Assembly (NCBI GenBank): GCA_018828125.1
Contig: JAHJWB010000006.1
Location: 124,001-188,000, forward strand
DNA length: 64,000 bases
Source: Gammaproteobacteria bacterium
Lineage (GTDB): Bacteria; Pseudomonadota; Gammaproteobacteria; Burkholderiales; Burkholderiaceae_C
Direction: 5' to 3'
This document shows, in pieces, positions 1-7,113 of the stretch. Position numbers and translations under genes: made by a program. Position 1 is the stretch's first letter. Every line of letters begins with the position of its first letter. The notes under the pieces were generated by a model that saw nothing but the letters and a program-made list of their open reading frames with translations, did no database searches and was not told where the DNA came from.

Positions 1-2
1 TG

Positions 3-2135
3 TTCACCGTGCATTTCGATGACCTTGAGCTGATGGACGAGTCGCAGATCAACGACAGCGTGGAGCGCGCCCGTGCCCGGCAGGTTCTGATCTCTGCGGT
101 AGAAGGCCCCCTGGCTGACCTGGACGCGCTGGTTTGCGCGGCGCTGGGCTTGCCGCGGGTGCAACCCGAGCACAACCCCCTGCGACCCGAGGTCTTCCTG
201 CAGGCGCTGCAGGTCGTGGTGTCACAGATGCAGGTGTCCACGCAGGTGCGGCACGACTGGATAGGGCACATGTCCCAGGCGCTGGGCGCTGAGCTGCGCG
301 CGCTGTACAAGGCGCAGGTGGATCGCCTCCGGCACAAGGGCGTGCAGCCCGTGGGCTATGCCATGCGCCAGGCCAGCGGCGAGTACGTGTACGTCGCGCC
401 CGCCGCCGCAGGTGCAGCGCCCGGATTCGCCTCTGACAACGACTTGTCTACCGCGGCCAGTTCTGGTGACCCCCTGCTGACGCTCGACCGCCTGCGCCGC
501 CTGCTGCTGGGTGAGTTCAAGGACAACGCTGCGCACGCGCAAGGGGCTGCCGCCACGGTCGCGTCCATGTCAGCCTCAAGGGATCAGGCAGAGGCAGAGG
601 CAGAGGCAGAGGCAGAGGCAGAAGAAGACTTTGCCGAACGTTTTGCCCGCGAGTTCGAAAGCCCTGGCCAGCTCCCCCTGCTTGATGCGCCGGCCACCGA
701 TTTCGCATCCACCGTGCCCGCCGCATTCGAGGCGCTGCAGGAGATGAACCAGGTCGGCCACATGATGGAACGGCTGGGCAACAACCAGCGCGCCCAGGAC
801 ACCAGCAGCCAAGGGGGCGGCAGTGACGGCGCCCCACCCCGCAAACATGCCGCTGGCCTGGGCGAGGCCCTGAGCATGGAAGTGGTGGCCCTGATGGTGG
901 ACAACATCGCACGCGACACGCGGCTGCTGTGGCCCGTGCAGCAGTTCATCCGCGCGCTGGAGCCCGCGCTGATGCAACTGGCCGTGGCCGACCCGCGGTT
1001 CTTCAGCCATAAGGAACATGCCGCGCGCCGCCTGCTGCAGGACATCACCGACCGCAGCCTGGCCTTCAACAGCACCGACGCGCCAGGTTTTCAGAGCTTC
1101 ATGCGGTCCCTCATGAACCTGGCCGGCCCGCTGGCCACCGCCACCATCGAAGGGCCCGACGACTTTGAGCACGCACTGCAGCAACTGCATGCCAACTGGG
1201 CTAATAAAGACAAACAGCACAAGCAAGAACGCCAGCGTGCCATCGAGACCCTGCAGCACGCCGAGCAGCGCCACCGGCTGGCCGCGCAGATAGCGCGCGA
1301 GCTCTGGCTGCTGCCGGACATCGGCAAGGTGCCGGATGAGATCTCCCGCTTTTTGATGGGCCCCTGGGCCCAGGTCATGGCCCAGGCTCGCCTCACCAAC
1401 AACAGCGGTGCCCACGACCCAGGCGCCACCACAGGCAGCACTGCCCCAGCCCGCTATGAAGAACTGGTGGGCGCCTTGGTCTGGAGCACACAGCCCGCGC
1501 TGACCCGCGCGAGCACGGGCCAACTGGCGCGTTTGCTGCCCCCAATGCTGGCCACTCTGCGGGAGGGACTGGCATCCATCGACTACCCCGCGGAGCGCAC
1601 CGAGGCCGTTTTCGAGTTGCTGATGCAACTGCACGAACAAGCCTTCAAGCCCGTTCCGGGCGCCGCAGCGTCCCCGGGAAAGCAACCCGAAGCACCCATC
1701 GACGTGACTGCGGTGGAAGCCATTTCAGAGCACGGCTCCTTGGACGACGAAGACCCCTGGGTCGCGCCAGCCGAAGCCAAGGAGTCGGGCTACATGGATG
1801 TCTCCCTGTCGCCAGAACCCGAAAGCACGGCCCCGGTGTCTGTAACCACTGCCTCTGGGATGCTGACCCTGCCCCCGCTGGCCACCGGCATGTGGGTAAA
1901 CCTGCTGGTAGGGGGCGAGTGGGAGCGCACGCAGTTGTCATGGATCGGCTCGCACGGCAACCTGTTCCTGTTTACCAGTGCTACCGGCCGTACGCAGTCC
2001 ATGACGCTGCGACTACTGGACCGGCTGATGCAGCAAGGCGCGTTGCAGATACTGACCGAACAAAACGTGGTGGACGGCGCGCTGGACGCCGTCGCTCAGC
2101 TTGCGATGCACAACAGCATGGAGAGCAGGTTGTGA
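3..2135 (+). CDS. DUF1631 family protein (5' partial)
   Basis: Long acidic protein of unknown function matching the DUF1631 family of beta- and gammaproteobacteria. The reading frame is open to the window edge, and the conserved segment LELMDESQINDSVERAR, which lies well inside family members, appears about ten residues in, so the N-terminus is missing; the GTG at 9 is probably internal. A Gln/Ala/Glu low-complexity stretch encoded by a GAGGCA hexamer repeat (about 585-625) separates the N-terminal part from the conserved helical middle. The C-terminal segment beginning GMWVNLLVGGEWERTQL is typical of the family. There is no signal peptide or membrane segment in the visible part, so it is probably cytoplasmic. 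Assignment to the family is by recognition of sequence pattern; no role can be read from the sequence. Confidence 0.8.
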   Translation, partial: FTVHFDDLELMDESQINDSVERARARQVLISAVEGPLADLDALVCAALGLPRVQPEHNPLRPEVFLQALQVVVSQMQVSTQVRHDWIGHMSQALGAELRALYKAQVDRLRHKGVQPVGYAMRQASGEYVYVAPAAAGAAPGFASDNDLSTAASSGDPLLTLDRLRRLLLGEFKDNAAHAQGAAATVASMSASRDQAEAEAEAEAEAEEDFAERFAREFESPGQLPLLDAPATDFASTVPAAFEALQEMNQVGHMMERLGNNQRAQDTSSQGGGSDGAPPRKHAAGLGEALSMEVVALMVDNIARDTRLLWPVQQFIRALEPALMQLAVADPRFFSHKEHAARRLLQDITDRSLAFNSTDAPGFQSFMRSLMNLAGPLATATIEGPDDFEHALQQLHANWANKDKQHKQERQRAIETLQHAEQRHRLAAQIARELWLLPDIGKVPDEISRFLMGPWAQVMAQARLTNNSGAHDPGATTGSTAPARYEELVGALVWSTQPALTRASTGQLARLLPPMLATLREGLASIDYPAERTEAVFELLMQLHEQAFKPVPGAAASPGKQPEAPIDVTAVEAISEHGSLDDEDPWVAPAEAKESGYMDVSLSPEPESTAPVSVTTASGMLTLPPLATGMWVNLLVGGEWERTQLSWIGSHGNLFLFTSATGRTQSMTLRLLDRLMQQGALQILTEQNVVDGALDAVAQLAMHNSMESRL
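585..625 (+). repeat. GAGGCA hexanucleotide tandem repeat inside DUF1631 gene
   Basis: About six tandem copies of GAGGCA encode alternating Glu and Ala. Unit length is a multiple of three, so copy-number change would lengthen or shorten the linker without shifting the frame. Confidence 0.85.
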
Positions 2136-2141
2136 TTTGCT

Positions 2142-2204
2142 CCTGAATTGTGAGCTTTAAGCGCTTATCAGATAAGCGCTAGAGGCATATTTCACTTGAA
2201 ATTT
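2142..2204 (-). repeat. Interspersed palindromic repeat, copy A
   Basis: Core AGCGCTTATC-A-GATAAGCGCT (2160-2180) is a perfect 10-bp inverted repeat. It is followed by TAGAGGC and an AT-rich flank ending TTGAAAT, the reverse complement of the flank seen at the copies near 20640 and 32130. It lies a few bases after the DUF1631 stop codon. Confidence 0.8.
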
Positions 2205-2364
2205 CGAGCACACAGCGTTTCGCTGAAAGCCCACCATCCCACTTTCAGAACGCGGATGCCACTGATCCGTCACTGCGAGATAGGTGGTCAAACTCGACAT
2301 ACGGTGATACTCTGCAACGTCACTCCAGGGCTTTGCAGAATTCAGCGGAATTTGTCAGGGCCTT

Positions 2365-2388
2365 AGCCCGCTTACGCGGGCTTTTTTA
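2365..2388 (+). terminator. Rho-independent terminator
   Basis: Stem AGCCCGC / GCGGGCT with loop TTAC is followed by a T run (2382-2387). It lies 230 bases after the DUF1631 stop. The stretch between (2205-2364) holds no ORF; a GATACT -10-like element at about 2310 would allow a separate short RNA ending here, but that is only a possibility. Confidence 0.8.
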
Positions 2389-2413
2389 CGCCCTTGCTTC
2401 AGTGCGCATCCCT

Positions 2414-3835
2414 TCACACCGTTTCGCTCGCGGCGGGTAACCTCAGCACTGCCCGCAAACCGCCCAAGGTAGCGGGCTCCAACTCCAGCCGACCGCCGTA
2501 CATGGACGCCAGTTCATGCACGATCGCAAGGCCGAGTCCTGAACCTGTCACGGTTTCGTCCAGCCGCACGCCGCGCTCTACCGCCTGCGTGCGCTGCGCA
2601 GCGCCAATACCGGGCCCGTCATCCTCTACCCAGACCGAAAGATGACGCAGCGAACCACTGCGCGTGTCGGTCTGCGCCTGCAGGCTCACAGCAGACCGAG
2701 CCCACTTGCAAGCGTTGTCGAGCAAGTTGCCCAGCATTTCCTGCAGGTCCTGCGCCTCGCCGGCAAAGAGCAGCGGGGCATCGGGCAGTGCAAAGGTGAT
2801 GTCCAGGCCCCGCCCTGCATGCACTTTGTTCATCACCCGCACCAGTCCACCTACCACCGGCTCCAGTGCCGTGCGCTGTCCAGGCAAATGCACCGAGGCC
2901 GCCATGCGTGCGCGTGCCAAGTGCCAGTCGATGTGGCGGCGTGCGACCTGCACCTGATCGCGCACCAGATCAGCCAGTGCTGGGCCGTCACTCGGCGTCG
3001 GCGCGTGGGCCGCATTCTCCAGGACAGCCAGCGGAGTTTTCAGTGCATGCGCCAGATTGCCCGCCTGGGTGCGCGCGCGCTCGACCACCTCCGCATTGCG
3101 GCACAACACGGCATTGAAGTCATCCACCAGCGGCTGCACCTCGGCAGGGAAGGCGCCCTGCAACTGGGTGGTGCGCGCCTGCTGCACATCCTGCAAGCCA
3201 CGCTGCAGCGCCTGCAATGGCTTGAGCCCTACGGCCACCTGGGCCCAGGCGGCTGCGGCCAGCAGCACCAGCAGGGCCGTCAGCGACAGCGCCAGCACGC
3301 GCGTGAACTGCGCGATGGCCGCTTGGGTGGCCTGCAGATCGGCCGCCACGATCAGGCGCCAGCGTGCTGCATCCACGCCCTCAGCACGCACGGTGCGCTC
3401 CAGCACCAGCAAGGGCGCGCCCTGCGGGCCTGCCAATTCGTGCACATGCACGGTACCGTCAGCCAGCGCATCTACCTGGAGAGCCAGGCTGGTGTCCCAC
3501 AACGAGCGCGAGCGCAGCACCCTGGCCCGGCCGCTTTCATCGGGCGCCATGGCGTCCACCTGCCAGTACAGGCCCGAGTAGGGCTTGAGCCAGCGCGGGT
3601 CTGACAACGCCTGCGCGGCAATCGCCGGCTGGCCTTGGCCATCAAATTCCAGCCGCGCCGTGATCTGGTCCAGTTGCTGCACAAGGGCCGCCTCGAACTG
3701 GCGCTGCACATGCTCGCGGAACAGCCCGCTCAGCACCAAGCCCGCCAGCGCCACTGCCACCGCCAGTCCCGCCACGGTCACGGCCAGCAGCCGAAGCCGT
3801 AGAGAGCGTGACCAATGCAAACCGCCCCGGTTCAT
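2414..3835 (-). CDS. Two-component sensor histidine kinase
   Basis: Membrane sensor kinase of 473 residues that should phosphorylate the regulator encoded just upstream. A first transmembrane helix lies near residues 12-35, a periplasmic domain of about 140 residues follows, then a second helix near 180-200. The H-box GNLAHALKTPLAVL (about residue 260) is of the PhoQ-like type, with the N-box NLLDNACKWA and the G-boxes DDGPGIG and GSGLGLAI completing the ATP-binding domain. It overlaps the response regulator by four bases (ATGA), so the two are translationally coupled. The neighbouring PepSY and cytochrome genes suggest, but do not prove, that it controls the redox cluster. QseC and PhoQ are the nearest named relatives; the signal is unknown. 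Confidence 0.9.
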   Translation of the reverse strand: MNRGGLHWSRSLRLRLLAVTVAGLAVAVALAGLVLSGLFREHVQRQFEAALVQQLDQITARLEFDGQGQPAIAAQALSDPRWLKPYSGLYWQVDAMAPDESGRARVLRSRSLWDTSLALQVDALADGTVHVHELAGPQGAPLLVLERTVRAEGVDAARWRLIVAADLQATQAAIAQFTRVLALSLTALLVLLAAAAWAQVAVGLKPLQALQRGLQDVQQARTTQLQGAFPAEVQPLVDDFNAVLCRNAEVVERARTQAGNLAHALKTPLAVLENAAHAPTPSDGPALADLVRDQVQVARRHIDWHLARARMAASVHLPGQRTALEPVVGGLVRVMNKVHAGRGLDITFALPDAPLLFAGEAQDLQEMLGNLLDNACKWARSAVSLQAQTDTRSGSLRHLSVWVEDDGPGIGAAQRTQAVERGVRLDETVTGSGLGLAIVHELASMYGGRLELEPATLGGLRAVLRLPAASETV

Positions 3836-4506
3836 GACGCCACCAAGCGGTAGCCCATGCCACGCACCGTCTCGATGCGGGCCGCGCTGGCCGACGGCGA
3901 CTGCAGTTTTTTGCGCAAGCGCCCCACAAAAACCTCAATGGTGTTGGAGTCCCGATCAAAGTCCTGCGCGTAGATGTGCTCGGTCAGCTCCGCACGGGAC
4001 ACCAGCACGCCAGGCCGGTGCATGAGGTAGTCGAGCACCTTGTACTCATGCGCCGTGAGCGCCACGGGCTGGCCTGCGCAAGTCACACGGCCGCTGCGGG
4101 TGTCCAGCGACCAGTCGCCACACTGCAGCACCGCAGACGCCTGCCCGCTGGCGCGGCGGATCAGCGCACGCAGGCGTGCCAGCAGTTCTTCGAGGTGAAA
4201 GGGCTTGGTCAGATAGTCATCGGCACCCGCATCAATGCCCGCCACCTTCTCGTGCCAGTTGTCCCGCGCGGTGAGGATCAGCAGCGGCATGTTGCGCCCC
4301 TCGGCCCGCCAGCGCTTGAGGACCGTGAGCCCGTCCACCACCGGCAGGCCCAGGTCCAGCACCACGGCATCCACGGCCTCGGTGTCGCCCAGGAACTGCG
4401 CGTCGCGCCCGTTGTCGGCTTCGTCCACGGTGTAGCCCGCGCCTTGCAGCGCTGTGCGCAACTGGGTGCGCAGCTGCGTGTCGTCTTCTACGAGGAGGAT
4501 GCGCAT
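3832..4506 (-). CDS. OmpR-family response regulator
   Basis: Response regulator of 224 residues. The receiver domain (1-115) carries the acidic pair near residues 7-8 (EDD), the phospho-acceptor Asp in VVLDLGLPVVDG, Thr in LILTARD and Lys in DDYLTKPF. The C-terminal winged helix (125-224) contains the recognition-helix region SNTIEVFVGRLRKKL and ends in the usual GMGYRL motif. It is co-transcribed with the kinase downstream (four-base overlap) and probably with the PepSY gene upstream (123-base gap with no terminator seen). QseB/PmrA-type regulators are the closest named group. Targets are unknown; the cytochrome genes transcribed divergently beyond the PepSY gene are a reasonable guess. Confidence 0.93.
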   Translation of the reverse strand: MRILLVEDDTQLRTQLRTALQGAGYTVDEADNGRDAQFLGDTEAVDAVVLDLGLPVVDGLTVLKRWRAEGRNMPLLILTARDNWHEKVAGIDAGADDYLTKPFHLEELLARLRALIRRASGQASAVLQCGDWSLDTRSGRVTCAGQPVALTAHEYKVLDYLMHRPGVLVSRAELTEHIYAQDFDRDSNTIEVFVGRLRKKLQSPSASAARIETVRGMGYRLVAS

Positions 4507-4628
4507 GAGCTTTAGAACCTGTTCAGTGTCTTAGGGTCGCACAAGTACCTTGCCCCAAGGGTTGGGGCGACATCGGGCGATTGGAAGCCTCGTCTGCTTG
4601 CATGGGCACGAGCCCACGAGGGGCAGTC

Positions 4629-5006
4629 TTAGCGGTGTTCTCGGCCGGTACGTTGATCGTCGCGCGATTTGACGCGCAGCACCTCGGCCGTGCGCGCATC
4701 GAGCTTGACCTTGGTCAACTGCCCGGCAGGCGTCAGCAGCTTGATCTCGTAAATCCAGCGCTCCCGCTCCTGCTCCAGCTCCACTTCGAGCACTTGCCCC
4801 GGCACCTCGCGCTGCAGGCGGTCTAGCACAGTGGGCAGCGGCAGCACCTGGCCCGCCTGCACGGCCTGCCGGGCGCGGTCGTGGTCGTCCTTGCCGCTGG
4901 CCAAGGCGTTTGGCGCGATTACCGCTGCCGCCCACAGTAGACAAACCGCCGCGCCCCAGCGCACGGCTTGGCAGCGCTCTGAAGCACGGTGGGGGGAAAA
5001 AAACAT
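4629..5006 (-). CDS. PepSY-domain periplasmic protein
   Basis: Small exported protein of 125 residues. The chosen ATG at 5006 gives a signal peptide with a basic N-terminus, hydrophobic core and cleavage near LASG; the frame continues upstream but only through residues that look non-coding. The mature part is one PepSY domain, recognisable from HDRARQAVQAGQVLPL, followed by strands EVELEQERERWIYEIKLL and KVKLDARTAEVLRV. PepSY domains are found in peptidase propeptides and in small periplasmic proteins often encoded beside two-component systems, where a sensory or inhibitory role has been suggested. Here it lies upstream of and in line with a regulator-kinase pair and divergent from a cytochrome operon. 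Confidence 0.85.
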   Translation of the reverse strand: MFFSPHRASERCQAVRWGAAVCLLWAAAVIAPNALASGKDDHDRARQAVQAGQVLPLPTVLDRLQREVPGQVLEVELEQERERWIYEIKLLTPAGQLTKVKLDARTAEVLRVKSRDDQRTGREHR

Positions 5007-5123
5007 GGGTGCATTGTCCTGCGCAGTGTCTGAACGGCCGATGAACAGCCCTTTCACGCGCCGTTCAGGCAGGGATTTCAACAATGGCTGCGCACAACAA
5101 CAAGCACCCACAAGGACACCACG

Positions 5124-5528
5124 ATGACAACTGTTCGCACCCTGGCCCTGGCTGCACTGTGCCTCTGGGCCGCAGCCAGCCCGAGCCACGCCGCCGACAC
5201 CACCGCCGCCCAGCAGCTCGCGCACTGGAGCGCACAGGCAGGCAGCCCCGGCAACGCCAACAAGGGCAAGGTGTTCTTCACCACCCGGCACGGCGGCGAG
5301 TGGTCTTGCGCATCCTGCCACGGCACGCCGCCCACCGCGCAGGGCAAACACGCCAGCACCGGCAAGTCGATAGCGCCCCTGGCCCCTGCCTTCAACCCCA
5401 AGGCCTTCACTGACACCTCCAAGGTGGACAAGTGGTTCCGCCGCAACTGCAACGACGTGCTGAGCCGCGAATGCACGGCGCTGGAAAAGGCCGATGTGCT
5501 GGCCTACCTCAACGCACTCAAGCCCTGA
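5124..5528 (+). CDS. DUF1924 / SHP-type monoheme cytochrome c
   Basis: Exported class I c-type cytochrome of 134 residues. A clear signal peptide ends at SHAAD; the single heme-binding motif is CASCHGTPP (about residue 60). Sequence and context match the DUF1924 family, which includes the SHP (sphaeroides heme protein) cytochromes. SHP genes are known to lie with a diheme cytochrome c and a membrane cytochrome b561, and the next two genes here are exactly those. An AAGGA ribosome-binding site precedes the ATG. The expected role is electron transfer in the periplasm, taking electrons from the diheme cytochrome; the physiological oxidant is unsettled for the family. Confidence 0.9.
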   Translation: MTTVRTLALAALCLWAAASPSHAADTTAAQQLAHWSAQAGSPGNANKGKVFFTTRHGGEWSCASCHGTPPTAQGKHASTGKSIAPLAPAFNPKAFTDTSKVDKWFRRNCNDVLSRECTALEKADVLAYLNALKP

Positions 5529-5591
5529 AGCTACTCACGCCATGAAAAATCTCGCCCCCTCCGCCCAGCCGCGCATGCCGCTGTTCTTTGC

Positions 5592-6056
5592 ATGCTGGTG
5601 CTCTCCAGCGCCCAGGCAGACAGCGGGCGCTCAATGCCAGGCAACGTGCCAAGCGCTTATACGCAGGAATGCGCCGCCTGCCACACCGCCTACCCACCGG
5701 GCCTGCTGCCTGCCGCGTCATGGAACCGCTTGATGACGGGTCTTAACAAGCACTACGGCACCGATGCATCGCTGGACGCCACCACCGTACGCCAGCTCAA
5801 CCAGTGGCTGCAAGCCAATGCGGGCACCCACAAGCGTGTGAATGAGGAACCACCCGAGGACCGCATCACACGCTCCGCATGGTTTGAACGCAAGCACCGA
5901 AATATCGAACCTGCCACCTGGAAACTCGCTAGCGTGAAAAGTGCCGCCAATTGCGCCGCCTGTCACACGGGCGCGGACCAGGGGCAGTTCGACGAACACA
6001 ACCTGCGCATGCCGGCTGGTCTGGACACCCGCTCTCGCCGCGCATGGAACGACTGA
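5592..6056 (+). CDS. Diheme cytochrome c, signal peptide split by an apparent one-base deletion
   Basis: Small c-type cytochrome with two CAACH heme motifs (ECAACHTAYPP and NCAACHTGADQ), matching the diheme cytochrome c family that partners SHP. The frame shown begins at ATG 5592, which leaves only MLVLSSAQA before the mature region, too short and uncharged for export. The natural start is almost certainly ATG 5542, which reads MKNLAPSAQPRMPLFFA in the next frame. One extra base near 5590 would join the two into a normal signal peptide ending SSAQA. The gene is therefore either damaged or carries a sequence error. It is preceded by the SHP gene and followed after 15 bases by cytochrome b561. 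Confidence 0.82.
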   Translation: MLVLSSAQADSGRSMPGNVPSAYTQECAACHTAYPPGLLPAASWNRLMTGLNKHYGTDASLDATTVRQLNQWLQANAGTHKRVNEEPPEDRITRSAWFERKHRNIEPATWKLASVKSAANCAACHTGADQGQFDEHNLRMPAGLDTRSRRAWND

Positions 6057-6071
6057 CCCAAGGAAAACACA

Positions 6072-6827
6072 ATGAACAACACTTCACCCCTCCACCCGGC
6101 CAGCGACACGCCGCAGCCAGCCCCCGCCAAGGGCCCCAGCCGCAGGGTCACCGATGCGCCCACGCGCATGTTCCATTGGCTGTTTGCACTGTGTTTTGTA
6201 GGCGCCTACGCCACCTCAGATGGTGAACATTGGCGGCTGCTGCACGTCACGCTGGGTTACACCATGGCGGGCCTGCTGGGCTTTCGCGTGCTGTACGGCA
6301 TCTTTGGACCGCGCACCTCGGGCCTGGGCCTGCTGTGGCGCAAGCTGGCGGGGGCGCCGGCCTGGCTGCGCGCCATGCCAGATGCCACGTCTCTCACACA
6401 GGTCAACTGGCGCCAAGGCCAGAACCTGCTGATGGCAGCAGCCATTGTGTTGTTGCTGGTACTGGTGGCGCCGCTCACGCTGAGTGGCTACGCCACCTAC
6501 AACGACTGGGGCGATGTCCTGGGTGGCGACTGGATGGATGAGGTGCATGAGTTTCTTGGAAACGCCCTGCTATTTGTGGTGCTGTCACACGTGGCGCTGA
6601 TTGCAGGCTTGAGCGTGCTGCGCCGCAAGAACCAGGCATTGCCCATGCTGACAGGCCGCGTGGAGGGCAAAGGGCCGGACCTGGTCCCTAAAAACCGCAC
6701 CTGGCTGGCTGCCCTGCTGCTGATCGCAGCACTGGCCTTTGGCGCCTGGCAATGGCAGCAATCACCCAGCGGCTGGATCGGCAGCGGCACATCGACCGAA
6801 GGCAGCCGGCACCACGATGACGACTGA
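6072..6827 (+). CDS. Cytochrome b561 family membrane protein
   Basis: Membrane-bound b-type cytochrome of 251 residues. It has four core helices and histidines placed as heme ligands: FHWLF (helix 1), WRLLHVTLGY (helix 2), MDEVHEFLGN and LSHVALI (helices 3-4). A fifth hydrophobic segment near residues 210-228 precedes a hydrophilic His/Asp-rich tail. It matches the family that includes the b-subunit of Ni/Fe hydrogenase and the b561 encoded with SHP and diheme cytochrome c. The expected role is to pass electrons from the quinone pool to the diheme cytochrome. It is the third gene of the run starting at 5124, with an AAGGA site before its ATG. Confidence 0.9.
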   Translation: MNNTSPLHPASDTPQPAPAKGPSRRVTDAPTRMFHWLFALCFVGAYATSDGEHWRLLHVTLGYTMAGLLGFRVLYGIFGPRTSGLGLLWRKLAGAPAWLRAMPDATSLTQVNWRQGQNLLMAAAIVLLLVLVAPLTLSGYATYNDWGDVLGGDWMDEVHEFLGNALLFVVLSHVALIAGLSVLRRKNQALPMLTGRVEGKGPDLVPKNRTWLAALLLIAALAFGAWQWQQSPSGWIGSGTSTEGSRHHDDD

Positions 6828-6857
6828 ACCAGTGCAACAACATGAGGAATCCACACC

Positions 6858-6995
6858 ATGAAAATCTACATGTGCGTCGTCTGCGGCTGGATCTATGACG
6901 AGACAGAAGGCCTTCCCGACAAGCGCATCCCACCGGGAACCTTGTGGGCAGACGTACCCAACACCTGGCGGTGCCCCGAGTGCAATGTCGGCTAA
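6858..6995 (+). CDS. Rubredoxin, C-terminus cut short by an apparent one-base insertion
   Basis: Small iron protein with the two rubredoxin knuckles CVVCGWIYDE and CPECNVG and the intervening IPPGTLWADVPNTW, enough to bind one iron through four cysteines. It stops after 45 residues, whereas rubredoxins usually have 52-55 and end in a short acidic-hydrophobic tail. Dropping the T at 6993 gives VGKADFVLCEV and a stop at 7021-7023, a 54-residue protein of normal length. The stop is thus best explained by a one-base insertion or sequence error. It follows cytochrome b561 by 30 bases and probably belongs to the same transcript as a soluble electron carrier. Confidence 0.85.
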   Translation: MKIYMCVVCGWIYDETEGLPDKRIPPGTLWADVPNTWRCPECNVG

Positions 6996-7113
6996 GGCGG
7001 ACTTTGTGTTGTGCGAGGTGTGATCTGTGAGATAGCAGCGCCAGCGCACAGACACACCAGCCGATCGACGGTATAAGAAGAATGAATTGCCTCAGGGCTC
7101 CTACGGCCCCCAC

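Noticed and set aside
576-1685. Long antisense frame opposite the DUF1631 gene (369 codons)
   Set aside because: High-GC coding DNA produces long mirror frames; it has no recognisable motif or ribosome site, while the plus-strand frame matches a family.
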